This document shows, in pieces, positions 51,765 through 59,651 of a DNA stretch of 64,000 nucleotides. The stretch is from CAVSJJ01 sp963728395. Lineage in GTDB: Bacteria; Actinomycetota; Actinomycetes; Actinomycetales; Dermatophilaceae. The DNA is taken from NCBI GenBank assembly GCA_963728395.1, contig CAVSJJ010000009.1, positions 124,001 through 188,000 on the forward strand, read 5' to 3'. The position numbers were made by a program, and so were the translations under genes. The stretch's first letter is position 1. Each line of letters begins with the position of its first letter. Below the pieces are notes generated by a model that was not told the origin of the DNA, did no database searches, and saw nothing but the letters and a program-made list of their open reading frames with translations.

Positions 51765-51789
51765 CGCCAGTATGCTTGCTGGCGTGTCC

Positions 51790-52017
51790 ATGAGCCTCGA
51801 CCAGAGCCCCCTCGGGGCGACGATGACCTTCGTCGCCACCGGGGCGTCCGAGGACGTGGCCCGGCGGCTCGCCGAGCTGGGACTGCGGGTCGGCGCCGTG
51901 CTCAGCTGCACGCAGCGCACCGCCGGAGGCGGCCGGATCGTCGCGGTCGACGGCTCGCGCATCGCCCTCGGCCGTGACCTCCTCCGCGCCATCGACGTGG
52001 AGCCGGCCGCCTCGTGA
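51790..52017 (+). CDS. feoA: FeoA family ferrous iron transport protein
   Basis: A 75-residue SH3-like protein: ATGASEDVARRLAELGLRVG, then VLSCTQRTAGGGRIVAVDG and SRIALGRDLLRAIDV, the standard FeoA domain. Upstream ATG 51772 and GTG 51784 are also possible starts. It overlaps feoB by 4 nt and acts with it in Fe2+ uptake at the inner face of the membrane. Confidence 0.87.
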   Translation: MSLDQSPLGATMTFVATGASEDVARRLAELGLRVGAVLSCTQRTAGGGRIVAVDGSRIALGRDLLRAIDVEPAAS

Positions 52018-54014
52018 CCGAAGCGACCCGAGAGCGGCACACCGCGCCCACCTCCGGCGCGCCCTCCTGTCACGAGGGCGGCACGACACCGGCCCCCACC
52101 GGCTCCCGGATCGTGGCGCTGGCGGGGGCCCCCAACGTCGGGAAGTCAACCCTCTTCAACACCCTCACCGGAGCCCGGCGCACGGTCGGCAACTGGCCGG
52201 GCACGACGGTCGAGGTCGGCAACGGCGCATGCACGATCGAGAGCGCCCACGGCAGCGAGACCGTCGCCCTCGTCGACCTCCCGGGGGCCTACTCGCTCGA
52301 CCCGATGAGCCCCGACGAGGAGCTGACCCGCGACGTCGTCCTCGGCGAGCACGACGCCGACCGTCCCGATGCCGTCGTCGTCGTCGCGAGCGCGGTCCAT
52401 CTCGCCCGCAGCCTCTACCTCGTCGCCCAGATCCGCGAGACAGACCTGCCCCTCGTCATCGCTCTGACGATGTCCGATGTCGCCGCCCGCCGCGGCATCC
52501 TCGTCGACACCGACACCCTCGGCGGGGCGCTCGGCTGCCCGGTCATCGCCCTCGACCCGCGGCGCCGGCGCGGCCACGACGCGCTGCCCGACCTCGTCGC
52601 CCACGCCATGCACTGCGGACCCGTCGCCCCGCGCCCGGTCGACCTCGCGGCATACGACGTCGACGGCGCCGGCGACGAGGAGCTCGCCCGCGGCAACGAG
52701 CGGTTCGCGTTCATCGAGGACGCCGTCGAGGCCGCTCTCCACCACAGCGGCGAACAGCGCCGCACCTGGTCGGACCGGATCGACCGCTGGGTCACCGCGC
52801 CCGTCGCCGGCCCGCTCGTGTTCCTCGCCGTCATGTGGGCGGTCTTCCAGATCACGACCCGGGTCGCCGCGCCGCTCCAGGACGCGCTCGACGCCCTGGT
52901 CGCAGGACCGATCTCCTCCGGCGCGACGGCGCTCATCGAGGCGGTCGGCCTCGGTGGGACCTGGGTGGAGGGGCTCGTCGTCGACGGGCTCATCGCCGGC
53001 GTCGGGATGCTGCTGACCTTCGTCCCCCTCATGGCGTTGATGTTCCTGCTCCTCGCCCTGCTGGAGGACTCCGGCTACCTCGCCCGGGCGGCCGTCGTCA
53101 CCGACCGCCTCATGTCGCGGCTCGGGCTGCCGGGCCGGGCGTTCCTCCCCCTCGTCGTCGGCTTCGGCTGCAACGTCCCGGCTATCGCGGCGACCCGGAT
53201 CCTCCCGCAGGCGCGGCACCGGATCCTCACCGCGCTGCTCGTGCCGTTCACCTCGTGCTCGGCCCGGCTGACCGTCTACGTGCTCCTCGCCTCGACCTTC
53301 TTCCCGCACAGCGCCGGGACCGTCGTCTTCGCGATGTACCTCGTTTCCATCCTCCTCGTCGTCGCCGTCGGGCTGCTGCTGCGCAACACGCTGTGGCGGA
53401 TGATGGGGGCCGAGCCGCTCGTCATCGACCTGCCGCCGTACCAGCGGCCCACCGTCCGGCTGACGACCGCCGTCATGTGGCTGCGCCTCAAGGCGTTCCT
53501 GCGCACCGCCTCGGGGATCATCGTCGCCACCGTCGTCGTCGTGTGGCTGCTCCAGTCGATCCCGGTCGCCGGGGTCGGCGCCTTCGGCCATGTCCCGGTC
53601 GAGAACAGCCTGTATGCCGGCCTGTCCCGCCTCGTCGCCCCCCTCCTGTCGCCGGCCGGCTTCGGGCAGTGGGAAGCGGTCTCGGCCCTCGTCGTCGGCT
53701 TCGTGGCGAAGGAGGCGGTCATCTCCTCGTGGGCCCAGACGTATGCGCTGGCCGAGCCCGCGACGGGGAGGGCTCCCGGCGCCCTCGGCGACCACCTCCA
53801 GGCGACCTTCGCCGCCTCCTCCGGAGGCCATCCCGGTGTCGCGGCGATCGCCTTCATGGTCTTCCTGCTCGCCTACACCCCCTGCGTCGCGACGCTGGCC
53901 GCGCAGCGGCGCGAGCTCGGCAACCGGTGGACGGCGTTCGGCGTCGGCCTGCAGCTCGTTGTCGCCTGGAGCCTGGCCGTGGTCGTCTTCCAGATCGGGA
54001 GCCTGCTGTGGTGA
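52014..54014 (+). CDS. feoB: ferrous iron transporter FeoB
   Basis: A 666-residue Fe2+ permease. The N-terminal G domain has G1 LAGAPNVGKSTLFN, G2-like NWPGTTVEV and G3 LVDLPGAYSL; the expected NxxD motif is altered (LTMSDVAARRG), so guanine specificity may be relaxed. The membrane part has the two GATE regions, with PLVVGFGCNVPAIAATRI and TSCSARLTVYVLLAS, and ends AYTPCVATLAAQRRELGNRW. It is somewhat shorter than E. coli FeoB, as usual in actinobacteria. It overlaps feoA and feoC. Confidence 0.95.
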   Translation: MTEATRERHTAPTSGAPSCHEGGTTPAPTGSRIVALAGAPNVGKSTLFNTLTGARRTVGNWPGTTVEVGNGACTIESAHGSETVALVDLPGAYSLDPMSPDEELTRDVVLGEHDADRPDAVVVVASAVHLARSLYLVAQIRETDLPLVIALTMSDVAARRGILVDTDTLGGALGCPVIALDPRRRRGHDALPDLVAHAMHCGPVAPRPVDLAAYDVDGAGDEELARGNERFAFIEDAVEAALHHSGEQRRTWSDRIDRWVTAPVAGPLVFLAVMWAVFQITTRVAAPLQDALDALVAGPISSGATALIEAVGLGGTWVEGLVVDGLIAGVGMLLTFVPLMALMFLLLALLEDSGYLARAAVVTDRLMSRLGLPGRAFLPLVVGFGCNVPAIAATRILPQARHRILTALLVPFTSCSARLTVYVLLASTFFPHSAGTVVFAMYLVSILLVVAVGLLLRNTLWRMMGAEPLVIDLPPYQRPTVRLTTAVMWLRLKAFLRTASGIIVATVVVVWLLQSIPVAGVGAFGHVPVENSLYAGLSRLVAPLLSPAGFGQWEAVSALVVGFVAKEAVISSWAQTYALAEPATGRAPGALGDHLQATFAASSGGHPGVAAIAFMVFLLAYTPCVATLAAQRRELGNRWTAFGVGLQLVVAWSLAVVVFQIGSLLW

Positions 54015-54361
54015 CCAACGCGATGCGCCGCACCGGCCCGGTCGAGGGCCCGGCGGACCCTCCTCGGCGCCGCGCGCCGCTCAGCGACGTCCTCGACGCC
54101 TTCGCGGCGGGCGCCCATTCGCTCGACGACGTCGCTCGGCGCACCGGCCTGAGCCGGGACACCGTCGACGGCGTGGTCGACCAACTCGTCCGGATGGGCC
54201 GGCTCGAGGCCAAGGAGCTCGCGATGGGCTGCCCGTCGGGCGGCTGTGGCAGCTGCGCGTCGGGACACGGCGACGGCACCGCGGGTTGCGGGTCCGAGGG
54301 GCCGAGCACCGCGCGCACCGGCCCGGTGCTCGTGACCCTGAGCCTGCGCCGCCCCGACTGA
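54011..54361 (+). CDS. FeoC-like winged-helix protein with cysteine cluster
   Basis: A 116-residue protein whose GTG start overlaps the feoB stop (GTGA). Residues 25-70 form a winged helix (LSDVLDAFAAGAHSLDDVAR, RTGLSRDTVDGVVDQLVRMG). Then comes a cysteine-rich segment, GCPSGGCGSCASGHGDGTAG followed by another Cys, that could hold an Fe-S cluster. Position and layout match FeoC, a small iron-responsive partner of FeoB. Confidence 0.8.
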   Translation: MTNAMRRTGPVEGPADPPRRRAPLSDVLDAFAAGAHSLDDVARRTGLSRDTVDGVVDQLVRMGRLEAKELAMGCPSGGCGSCASGHGDGTAGCGSEGPSTARTGPVLVTLSLRRPD

Positions 54362-54371
54362 CCCGGCCCGG

Positions 54372-55400
54372 TCAGGCCGTGACGGCGCTGAGGAGGTCCT
54401 CGGCGCTCCAGGCGGTGGGGTCCTCGGGCCCGTCCGCCTCGGCGGCCCGGACGAGGGCGACGATCCGGTGGTTGACCGGGGTCGGCACGCCGAGCCGGTC
54501 CCCGAGGGCGACGACGGTGCCCTGGAACTCCCCGATCTCGGTCGAGCGCCCGGCGGCGAGATCGTCGGCCATCGACGAGCGTGCCTCGGGCTGCACCTTG
54601 AGGGCGGTGCGGGCGACGGTGGAGAAGATCGAGTCCGAGGCCCGGAGCACCTTGACCATGGCCGAGGGCGGCAGCGGCGAGAGCCGCGCGGGGGTGACCC
54701 CCGCCGCGGCGAACACCGACAGGGCCTCCTCCTGGCAGAGCGCGAGGACCCGGCGGTAGGTCCGGTCGGCGAGCTGCTCCTTGAGCGGTCGGCCGGACAG
54801 CGCGTTGACCGCGTTGTTGAGGTTCATCAGCAGCTTCGCGTGCTGGACGGCGACGATGTCCTGGCGCTGTTCGACGCCGAGCCCGGCGCGGCTGGCGGCG
54901 CGGGCGAACGGCATACCGGCTTGGCTGGCCTCGAGCAGGATCTCGCCGGACGTCGCCTGGAGGTAGGTCGCCGGACCGGTCCGCGCGACGTTGTAGGTGA
55001 CCACGCCGGCGAGCACCGGCCCCGGCATGATCTCGCGCAGCCGGCCCGCGTTGTGGAGGCCGTTCTGCAGGCTGATCGTCACGGTCTCGGTCCCGAGGTG
55101 CGGCTCCGCCGCGGCGGCGACGGCCTCGGTGTCCTGCGACTTCGTCGTCACGAGGACGACATCGGACTCGGCGGCGGCTGAGGGGTCGGTGGCCAGGGTG
55201 AGCCGGCCGGGCGACAGGGTGACGGTCGGCTTGCCGTTGCGCCCGAGGGTGAGGCCGAGGTCGGCAAGGGGGTCGAGCACGCTGGAGCGGCCGACGAGGG
55301 TGACGTCGCAGCTCTCCGCGAGGCGACCACCGACGTAGCACCCGATCGCGCCCGCGCCGAGGACGGCGACGCGCAGTCGGGTTCCGGTGGTGGGGGTCAC
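54372..55400 (-). CDS. panE: 2-dehydropantoate 2-reductase
   Basis: A 342-residue NADPH-dependent enzyme of pantothenate synthesis (or a ketopantoate reductase paralogue). The nucleotide site is RVAVLGAGAIGCYVGGRLAE; catalytic features include VVLVTTKSQDTE, TISLQNGLHNA and HAKLLMNLNNAVNAL, with the conserved Lys and Asn. It is convergent with feoC and downstream of a broken HNH gene. Confidence 0.88.
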   Translation of the reverse strand: MTPTTGTRLRVAVLGAGAIGCYVGGRLAESCDVTLVGRSSVLDPLADLGLTLGRNGKPTVTLSPGRLTLATDPSAAAESDVVLVTTKSQDTEAVAAAAEPHLGTETVTISLQNGLHNAGRLREIMPGPVLAGVVTYNVARTGPATYLQATSGEILLEASQAGMPFARAASRAGLGVEQRQDIVAVQHAKLLMNLNNAVNALSGRPLKEQLADRTYRRVLALCQEEALSVFAAAGVTPARLSPLPPSAMVKVLRASDSIFSTVARTALKVQPEARSSMADDLAAGRSTEIGEFQGTVVALGDRLGVPTPVNHRIVALVRAAEADGPEDPTAWSAEDLLSAVTA

Positions 55401-56245
55401 CGGTTGATCGTCTCACTTGTTGACCGGTGCCCCATGCCCCACAGGTCCCACTCCCGGCCATGTGCGGGCAGGCGAGACCGGAGGGACGAGCACGTCCCCG
55501 CCACAGGGGTGGCCGTCGCCTCACCCGATCGGCTGGGAGCCGTCGCGCCCCCGCCTCGCCCCCGGAGTGACCGGCGCTCGAGCCCGCCGCCGCATCGACC
55601 CCCTGACCGGGCCGCGCGCGGCTCGCGCGCCCGATGTCGCAGGTGATGGGCATCGGTCCAGTGGGCCGGGATCGTGCACCCGGGGAAGGAGCATCCCGCG
55701 TCCCGCAACCACAGCGCCGCGACCTGCCCATGGGAGAACAGCCGCCGGCTCCGGCCGAGAGCGACACCAGCGTCTTGGCGACGGCCTGGAGGTCGGCGCG
55801 CTCGTGGTCGCCCCCCGTAGCGGGCGATGAGGCGCTCGCGCAGCTCCCGGATCTCCCGCGGCCCGTGGCTCGTGGCTCGTGGCTCGTCACGAAGCCGCCC
55901 CACACCGCCTGGGTCGCCTCGGGGTGCAACCGTGGTGCCGGCCGCTCCATCTCGGTGAGGCAGACGGCCGCGTTGGGCGACGGCGACCTCGGCGGCTTCG
56001 AGCGTGCAGGCCAGCTCGTCCAGCTCCTCGAGGACGTCGCCGAGCTCGGCTCCGCAGCCCTGCCACAAGGCGGTACCGAGCGCCGCAGCCGTCGCCCCGC
56101 GCTGCGGCGATCGCGGCACGCCACTCGACCAGGCTCGGCGTCGCCGACATGGCCGTACGCCAGCCGCAAGCACCGACACTCGAAGGGCCCGAAGTCGCTG
56201 TGGCGCAGCGCCGTTCGTGCACCCAGCGGCGGTCCGGCTCGGCGC
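55401..56245 (-). pseudogene. degraded DUF222/HNH endonuclease-family gene
   Basis: Fragments of the actinobacterial DUF222-HNH family lie in order but in three frames. The N-terminal piece is SLVEWRAAIAAA, then GDVLEELDELACTLEAAEVA, then CLTEMERPAPRLHPEATQAV, then REIRELRERLIARYGG, then DLQAVAKTLVSLSAG, and finally the HNH start AGCSFPGCTIPAHWTDAHH. The central third of the family is missing and the C-terminus has lost the second half of the HNH motif. At least four frame changes are needed, so it cannot be functional. Confidence 0.8.
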
Positions 56246-56337
56246 GGTCACCGAATGTTGGGCATTCGCATGACAGGGTGCCGCCTCACCTCTAGGCTGC
56301 GAAGCGACGTGGTTGTGGGAAGCCGCGTCACGGGTAT

Positions 56338-56381
56338 GTGCACTGGTGGGTGCACGCAGCGTCGTGTGCTGGTGGGTGCAC
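56338..56381. repeat. short direct repeat with GTGCAC palindromes
   Basis: GTGCACTGGTGGGTGCAC at 56338-56355 is followed by GTGCTGGTGGGTGCAC at 56366-56381. The first is an inverted repeat (GTGCAC arms). It lies 23 bases before the start of the unknown gene at 56404 and could be its operator or debris of the adjacent pseudogene. Confidence 0.55.
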
Positions 56382-56403
56382 CGAGTGGGGGAGGCAGTCT
56401 CCG

Positions 56404-56835
56404 ATGACTGAGATCACCGTGTCCCGCGACGTCTACTGGGTGGGCGAGGACATGGCCGAGATGTTCCCGCGGTCCTGGTTCGGCGACCCGATCTTTCTCG
56501 TCGCCGCGCGGGACGTCGACGGCGCGGGCCGGGCGCTGACCAACGCTCTCGACCGCTTCAAGCTCCTCGACGACGAGGGTCGCGAGCTGTCGCCGGCGCA
56601 GGCGAGGTCGGGTCTGTGGTCGACGCCGCGCTCGGCGTCCGGCATCCACCTGACCGACCGCGGCCTGGTGATGTTCCTCGACTGCGACGGGGAGTTCACC
56701 AAGGCCCGCGGGCAGGTCATGATCGAGATCCTCGTCGCGGAGCTGTGGTGCCGGGACGTGAGCGCCCACGTCTGCCGGCCACCGGAGGCCCTCGACTGGA
56801 TCGGTGCGCCGCGCTGGATCCCCCTGTCGCGCTGA
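56404..56835 (+). CDS. hypothetical protein
   Basis: A 143-residue soluble protein I do not recognise. It begins MTEITVSRDVYWVGEDMAEM and has an alternating strand/helix pattern with DPIFLVAARDVDGAG and SGIHLTDRGLVMFLDCDGEF; no membrane segment, signal peptide or cysteine cluster. Codon use is like the surrounding real genes, which supports it as coding. It stands alone, facing the FMN reductase, with two hairpins in between. Confidence 0.6.
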   Translation: MTEITVSRDVYWVGEDMAEMFPRSWFGDPIFLVAARDVDGAGRALTNALDRFKLLDDEGRELSPAQARSGLWSTPRSASGIHLTDRGLVMFLDCDGEFTKARGQVMIEILVAELWCRDVSAHVCRPPEALDWIGAPRWIPLSR

Positions 56836-56848
56836 GCGAACCGGCGTC

Positions 56849-56928
56849 CCCGCCGACCCCCCGTCGGCGGGTTGTCCCCCGGTATGCCGCGCCCGGCGCG
56901 TGGTGCCCCGCGCGCCGGGCCCGGCATA
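56849..56928. terminator. double hairpin between convergent genes
   Basis: The first stem is CCCGCCGAC (56849-56857) with GTCGGCGGG (56863-56871), a 9-bp stem with a 5-base loop. The second is GCCCGGCGCG (56891-56900) with CGCGCCGGGC (56911-56920), extended outward by TATGCCG at 56883 and CGGCATA at 56922-56928. They separate the unknown gene from the FMN reductase and should stop transcription both ways. Confidence 0.75.
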
Positions 56929-56932
56929 TCGC

Positions 56933-57475
56933 TCAGGCAGCCGCGCGCCCCCGGTCGGTGAGCGTCCCGACGAGTTCGTGCAGTGCGGCGTCGACGTCCG
57001 GGTCGTTCAGCCGCCCGTCGGCGAAGGCCTCGTGGGCGTGGGCGATGCCGATCGTCGGGTCGAGCACGTCGGCGCCGGCGACGCCGAGGATCCGCACCGC
57101 GTCGTCCCGCGCCCACTGGGCACCCCGCGGCGACCTCGTGGCGGCGAGGACCGCCGTGCGCTTGCCCGCGATGGCGGCCGAGCCACGGGGGCGGGACAGC
57201 CAGTCGATGGCGTTCTTGAGTGAGCCGGGGAGCGAGCCGTTGTACTCCGGCGTAACGACGACGAGAGCGTCCGCCCCATCCACGGCCCTGCGCAGGTCGG
57301 CGGCGACCGTCGGCGCCTGCATGCCGTCGAGGTCCTCGGAGTAGTGCGGCAACTCGGCCAACCGGTCCCATGTCGTCGCGGACGCACCGGCCGGCAGGTG
57401 CGCGATGGTGGCTTCGGCGAGGCGGCGGTTGTCGGAGTCGCGGCGGAGGCTGCCGACGAGGACGAGGACGTTCAT
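56933..57475 (-). CDS. NADPH-dependent FMN reductase family protein
   Basis: A 180-residue flavodoxin-fold oxidoreductase: VLVLVGSLRRDSDNRRLAEA binds the FMN phosphate, and VVTPEYNGSLPGSLKNAIDW is the family's hallmark loop. Relatives reduce quinones, azo dyes or chromate. An AT-rich palindrome 24 bases upstream suggests control by a MarR- or HxlR-type repressor that is not encoded here. Confidence 0.88.
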   Translation of the reverse strand: MNVLVLVGSLRRDSDNRRLAEATIAHLPAGASATTWDRLAELPHYSEDLDGMQAPTVAADLRRAVDGADALVVVTPEYNGSLPGSLKNAIDWLSRPRGSAAIAGKRTAVLAATRSPRGAQWARDDAVRILGVAGADVLDPTIGIAHAHEAFADGRLNDPDVDAALHELVGTLTDRGRAAA

Positions 57476-57498
57476 CAGGGGCTCCTGGGGGCTCGGAG

Positions 57499-57524
57499 AA
57501 AGTAGTTGAGAATTTGTCTACTTT
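57499..57524. promoter_or_regulatory. candidate repressor operator upstream of the FMN reductase
   Basis: AAAGTAG and CTACTTT form a 7-bp inverted repeat around a 12-base centre (TTGAGAATTTGT). This is an AT-rich island in GC-rich DNA and resembles MarR/HxlR operators. A related GTAGTTCTAC stands at 57665-57674, before the cytochrome b cluster. The 255-base gap holds no gene. Confidence 0.5.
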
Positions 57525-57730
57525 GCCAACAGCGGGCCGATGCGGGCCATTCCCGCCGGCCCGGGTCGGCCGGTGCTCCTCCTGCCCCGGGGGGAGATCC
57601 ACGACGCGGGGACCGAGCAACTTCACGGCGGATCCCCACCCGACGTCGAGCGACCATGCAGCAGGTAGTTCTACTTTCAAAGACCACACGGCGACGTGTG
57701 TCGCCGCGTGGCTCGACGGAAGAAGTCACC

Positions 57731-57934
57731 ATGCACCCGGCAGTGAGCCCTCCCAGCCCCGCAGGAAACTACCTCGACTGGGGAGTCATCCACATCTCGG
57801 TCACCAACCTCGCCATCATCCTGGCGATGCTGCTCGTCTTCGCGCTGGCCATCGTCCTACCCTTCCCCCGCGGGGAGGACCCGGAGGCCGCTCCGGCCCG
57901 CCGGGATGACCGGCCCGACGGGGAGGCGTCATGA
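57731..57934 (+). CDS. small single-span membrane protein of the cytochrome b cluster
   Basis: A 67-residue protein with GGAAGAAG upstream of the ATG. It has one membrane helix (ISVTNLAIILAMLLVFALAI) followed by an acidic/basic tail. Its stop overlaps the start of the cytochrome b gene (ATGA), so translation is probably coupled. I do not recognise the family; it is likely a small subunit of the same complex. Confidence 0.72.
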   Translation: MHPAVSPPSPAGNYLDWGVIHISVTNLAIILAMLLVFALAIVLPFPRGEDPEAAPARRDDRPDGEAS

Positions 57935-58584
57935 CGGCGGCGCCGACGAAGCCGTCGCCCCCCGGGCGCAAGCCGGGTCACGACACGTGGACGGCCCAGC
58001 TGAGGGACCGGCTCGTCCGGACCGTCCCACCGGGTCAAGCGCTGCCGGACCGGCAGCCCGCCTATGTCGACTCGTGGATCTACGTGTTCGGCGTGGCCAC
58101 CCTCGCGGCCCTCGCCGTCGTTCTCGTCACCGGCGGGATGCTCGCCGTCGGCGGCGCGACGTGGTGGCACACCTCCGGCCTGGGCCGGTTCACCAACTCG
58201 CTCCACCTGTGGAGCGTCGAGCTCTTCTTCGCCGTCATGGTCATCCACCTGTGGGGCAAGTTCTGGATGGCCGCCTGGCGCGGCCGCAGGGCGCTGACCT
58301 GGATGACCGGGGTCCTGGCGTTCGTCGGCTCGATCGGGACCGCCTTCACCGGCTACCTGTCCCAGACCAACCTCGATGCCCAGTGGATCAGCACCCAGGC
58401 CAAGGACGGGCTCAACGCCGTCGGCTTCGGCGCCTACTTCAACGTCCTCAACCCGGGCCAGATGCTCATGTGGCACATCGTCCTGCTGCCGCTCGTCCTC
58501 GGTGTCATCGTCGTCGGCCACGTCGTCCTCGTCCGACGGCACGGTGTCGTCCCGCCCCTCGACGCCGAGGAGCCGCTCCGATGA
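57931..58584 (+). CDS. cytochrome b N-terminal domain protein
   Basis: A 217-residue membrane protein matching the b6-like half of cytochrome b: about four helices with SLHLWSVELFFAVMVIHLWG (two His) and MWHIVLLPLVLGVIVVGHVV (two His), the usual four heme ligands, plus GYLSQTNLDAQWIST near the quinol site. It overlaps both neighbours by 4 nt. No Rieske protein, cytochrome c1 or quinol oxidase gene is adjacent, so this is not the main bcc complex. Confidence 0.85.
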   Translation: MTAAPTKPSPPGRKPGHDTWTAQLRDRLVRTVPPGQALPDRQPAYVDSWIYVFGVATLAALAVVLVTGGMLAVGGATWWHTSGLGRFTNSLHLWSVELFFAVMVIHLWGKFWMAAWRGRRALTWMTGVLAFVGSIGTAFTGYLSQTNLDAQWISTQAKDGLNAVGFGAYFNVLNPGQMLMWHIVLLPLVLGVIVVGHVVLVRRHGVVPPLDAEEPLR

Positions 58585-59540
58585 GCGCGGCCACTGTGGA
58601 GCAGCGCGCGGTCCACCACGCGACGCCGGACTCACACGACTTCCCGACGCGTCGCTACGACCTGGTCAAGGAGTTCGTCATCGCGCTGGCCGTGATGGCG
58701 CTGCTCACGGTGGGCCTGGCCGTCGCCTTCTCCTCCCCGGACGAGAAGGCGATCACCCTGCAGGACTGGGCCAAGGCCGCTCCCGCGGATGTCGTCGCCA
58801 CCGCGACGAGTGAGCTGGCCGGCACCTCGCCGAGCGCGACCTACGGGCCGCCCTACAACAGCGCATCGAGTGGCCAGACTCTCGGTCCGCTGCCGCTCCA
58901 GAAGTGGGGCGGGGTGCGGCTACCCGTCGACTCGGCCGGCCTGGTGACGGGGCCGCTCTCCCAGGTCAGCGGAAATGCCGCGCTCACCGCAGCCATGAAC
59001 CAGTGGAACGCCGCGTCACCGACCCAGCGCACCGACTGGGCCACGGCATACGGCGATGCCCTGGCCAAGGCCCCGAACGGCGACCCGGGGCAGGTCCCGG
59101 CCTCCGCCGACTACGGTCCCGTCCCGACGATGACCGCCTCCTTCGTCACCGCCGCGTCCAGTGGTGGACTCGAGGCCTCGCTCGACCCGCCCGCCTTCTT
59201 CGGCATGGACACGACCCGCTCGCTCCTGCTCCTCTCCGACGGCTCCTACCTCGAGGACCAGGCCCGGTCGCGCAGCCTCGGCGGCGACCAGTGGGGGATG
59301 ATGAACGAGACGGGCAACTACCCCGGGCAGCCGTGGATGTGGCTCTACACCTTCTGGTACCAGGTCGAGCCGTTCGCCTCGTCGGACAACGCCGATGCAC
59401 TCGTGTGGGGCCTGATGATGCTCCTCACCCTCGGCCTGCTGCTCGTCCCGGTCATTCCCGGCGTGCGCTCGATCCCGCGCTGGATCCCCGTCCACCGGCT
59501 CATCTGGCGTCGGTACTACCGGGCGGGCCGCATCGGTTGA
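58581..59540 (+). CDS. membrane protein paired with cytochrome b
   Basis: A 319-residue protein with one N-terminal helix (KEFVIALAVMALLTVGLAVA), a 200-residue external domain and two C-terminal helices around MLLTLGLLLVPVIPG. The external part has YGPPYNSASSGQTLG and WGGVRLPVD, and before the last helices WGMMNETGNYPGQPWMWLYT. It replaces the usual subunit IV/C-terminal half of cytochrome b but has no obvious heme histidine pair. Translation is coupled to the cytochrome b gene. Function unknown. Confidence 0.7.
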   Translation: MSAATVEQRAVHHATPDSHDFPTRRYDLVKEFVIALAVMALLTVGLAVAFSSPDEKAITLQDWAKAAPADVVATATSELAGTSPSATYGPPYNSASSGQTLGPLPLQKWGGVRLPVDSAGLVTGPLSQVSGNAALTAAMNQWNAASPTQRTDWATAYGDALAKAPNGDPGQVPASADYGPVPTMTASFVTAASSGGLEASLDPPAFFGMDTTRSLLLLSDGSYLEDQARSRSLGGDQWGMMNETGNYPGQPWMWLYTFWYQVEPFASSDNADALVWGLMMLLTLGLLLVPVIPGVRSIPRWIPVHRLIWRRYYRAGRIG

Positions 59541-59592
59541 CCCGATGCTCCGGTCGTCGCGCCCCATCCGTCCGGGACGCGGCGACCGACGG

Positions 59593-59627
59593 CGGGTATG
59601 CCGCGTGGTCACCACGCGGCATACCCG
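59593..59627. terminator. perfect bidirectional terminator hairpin
   Basis: Two perfect 17-base arms, beginning CGGGTATGCCGCGTGGT, flank a single central base, between the convergent cytochrome b partner gene and AIM24. The arms contain the recurrent word TATGCCG. In RNA the innermost bases would form the loop. Confidence 0.85.
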
Positions 59628-59651
59628 CCACTCGTGCGTCGCGCCGCTCGC

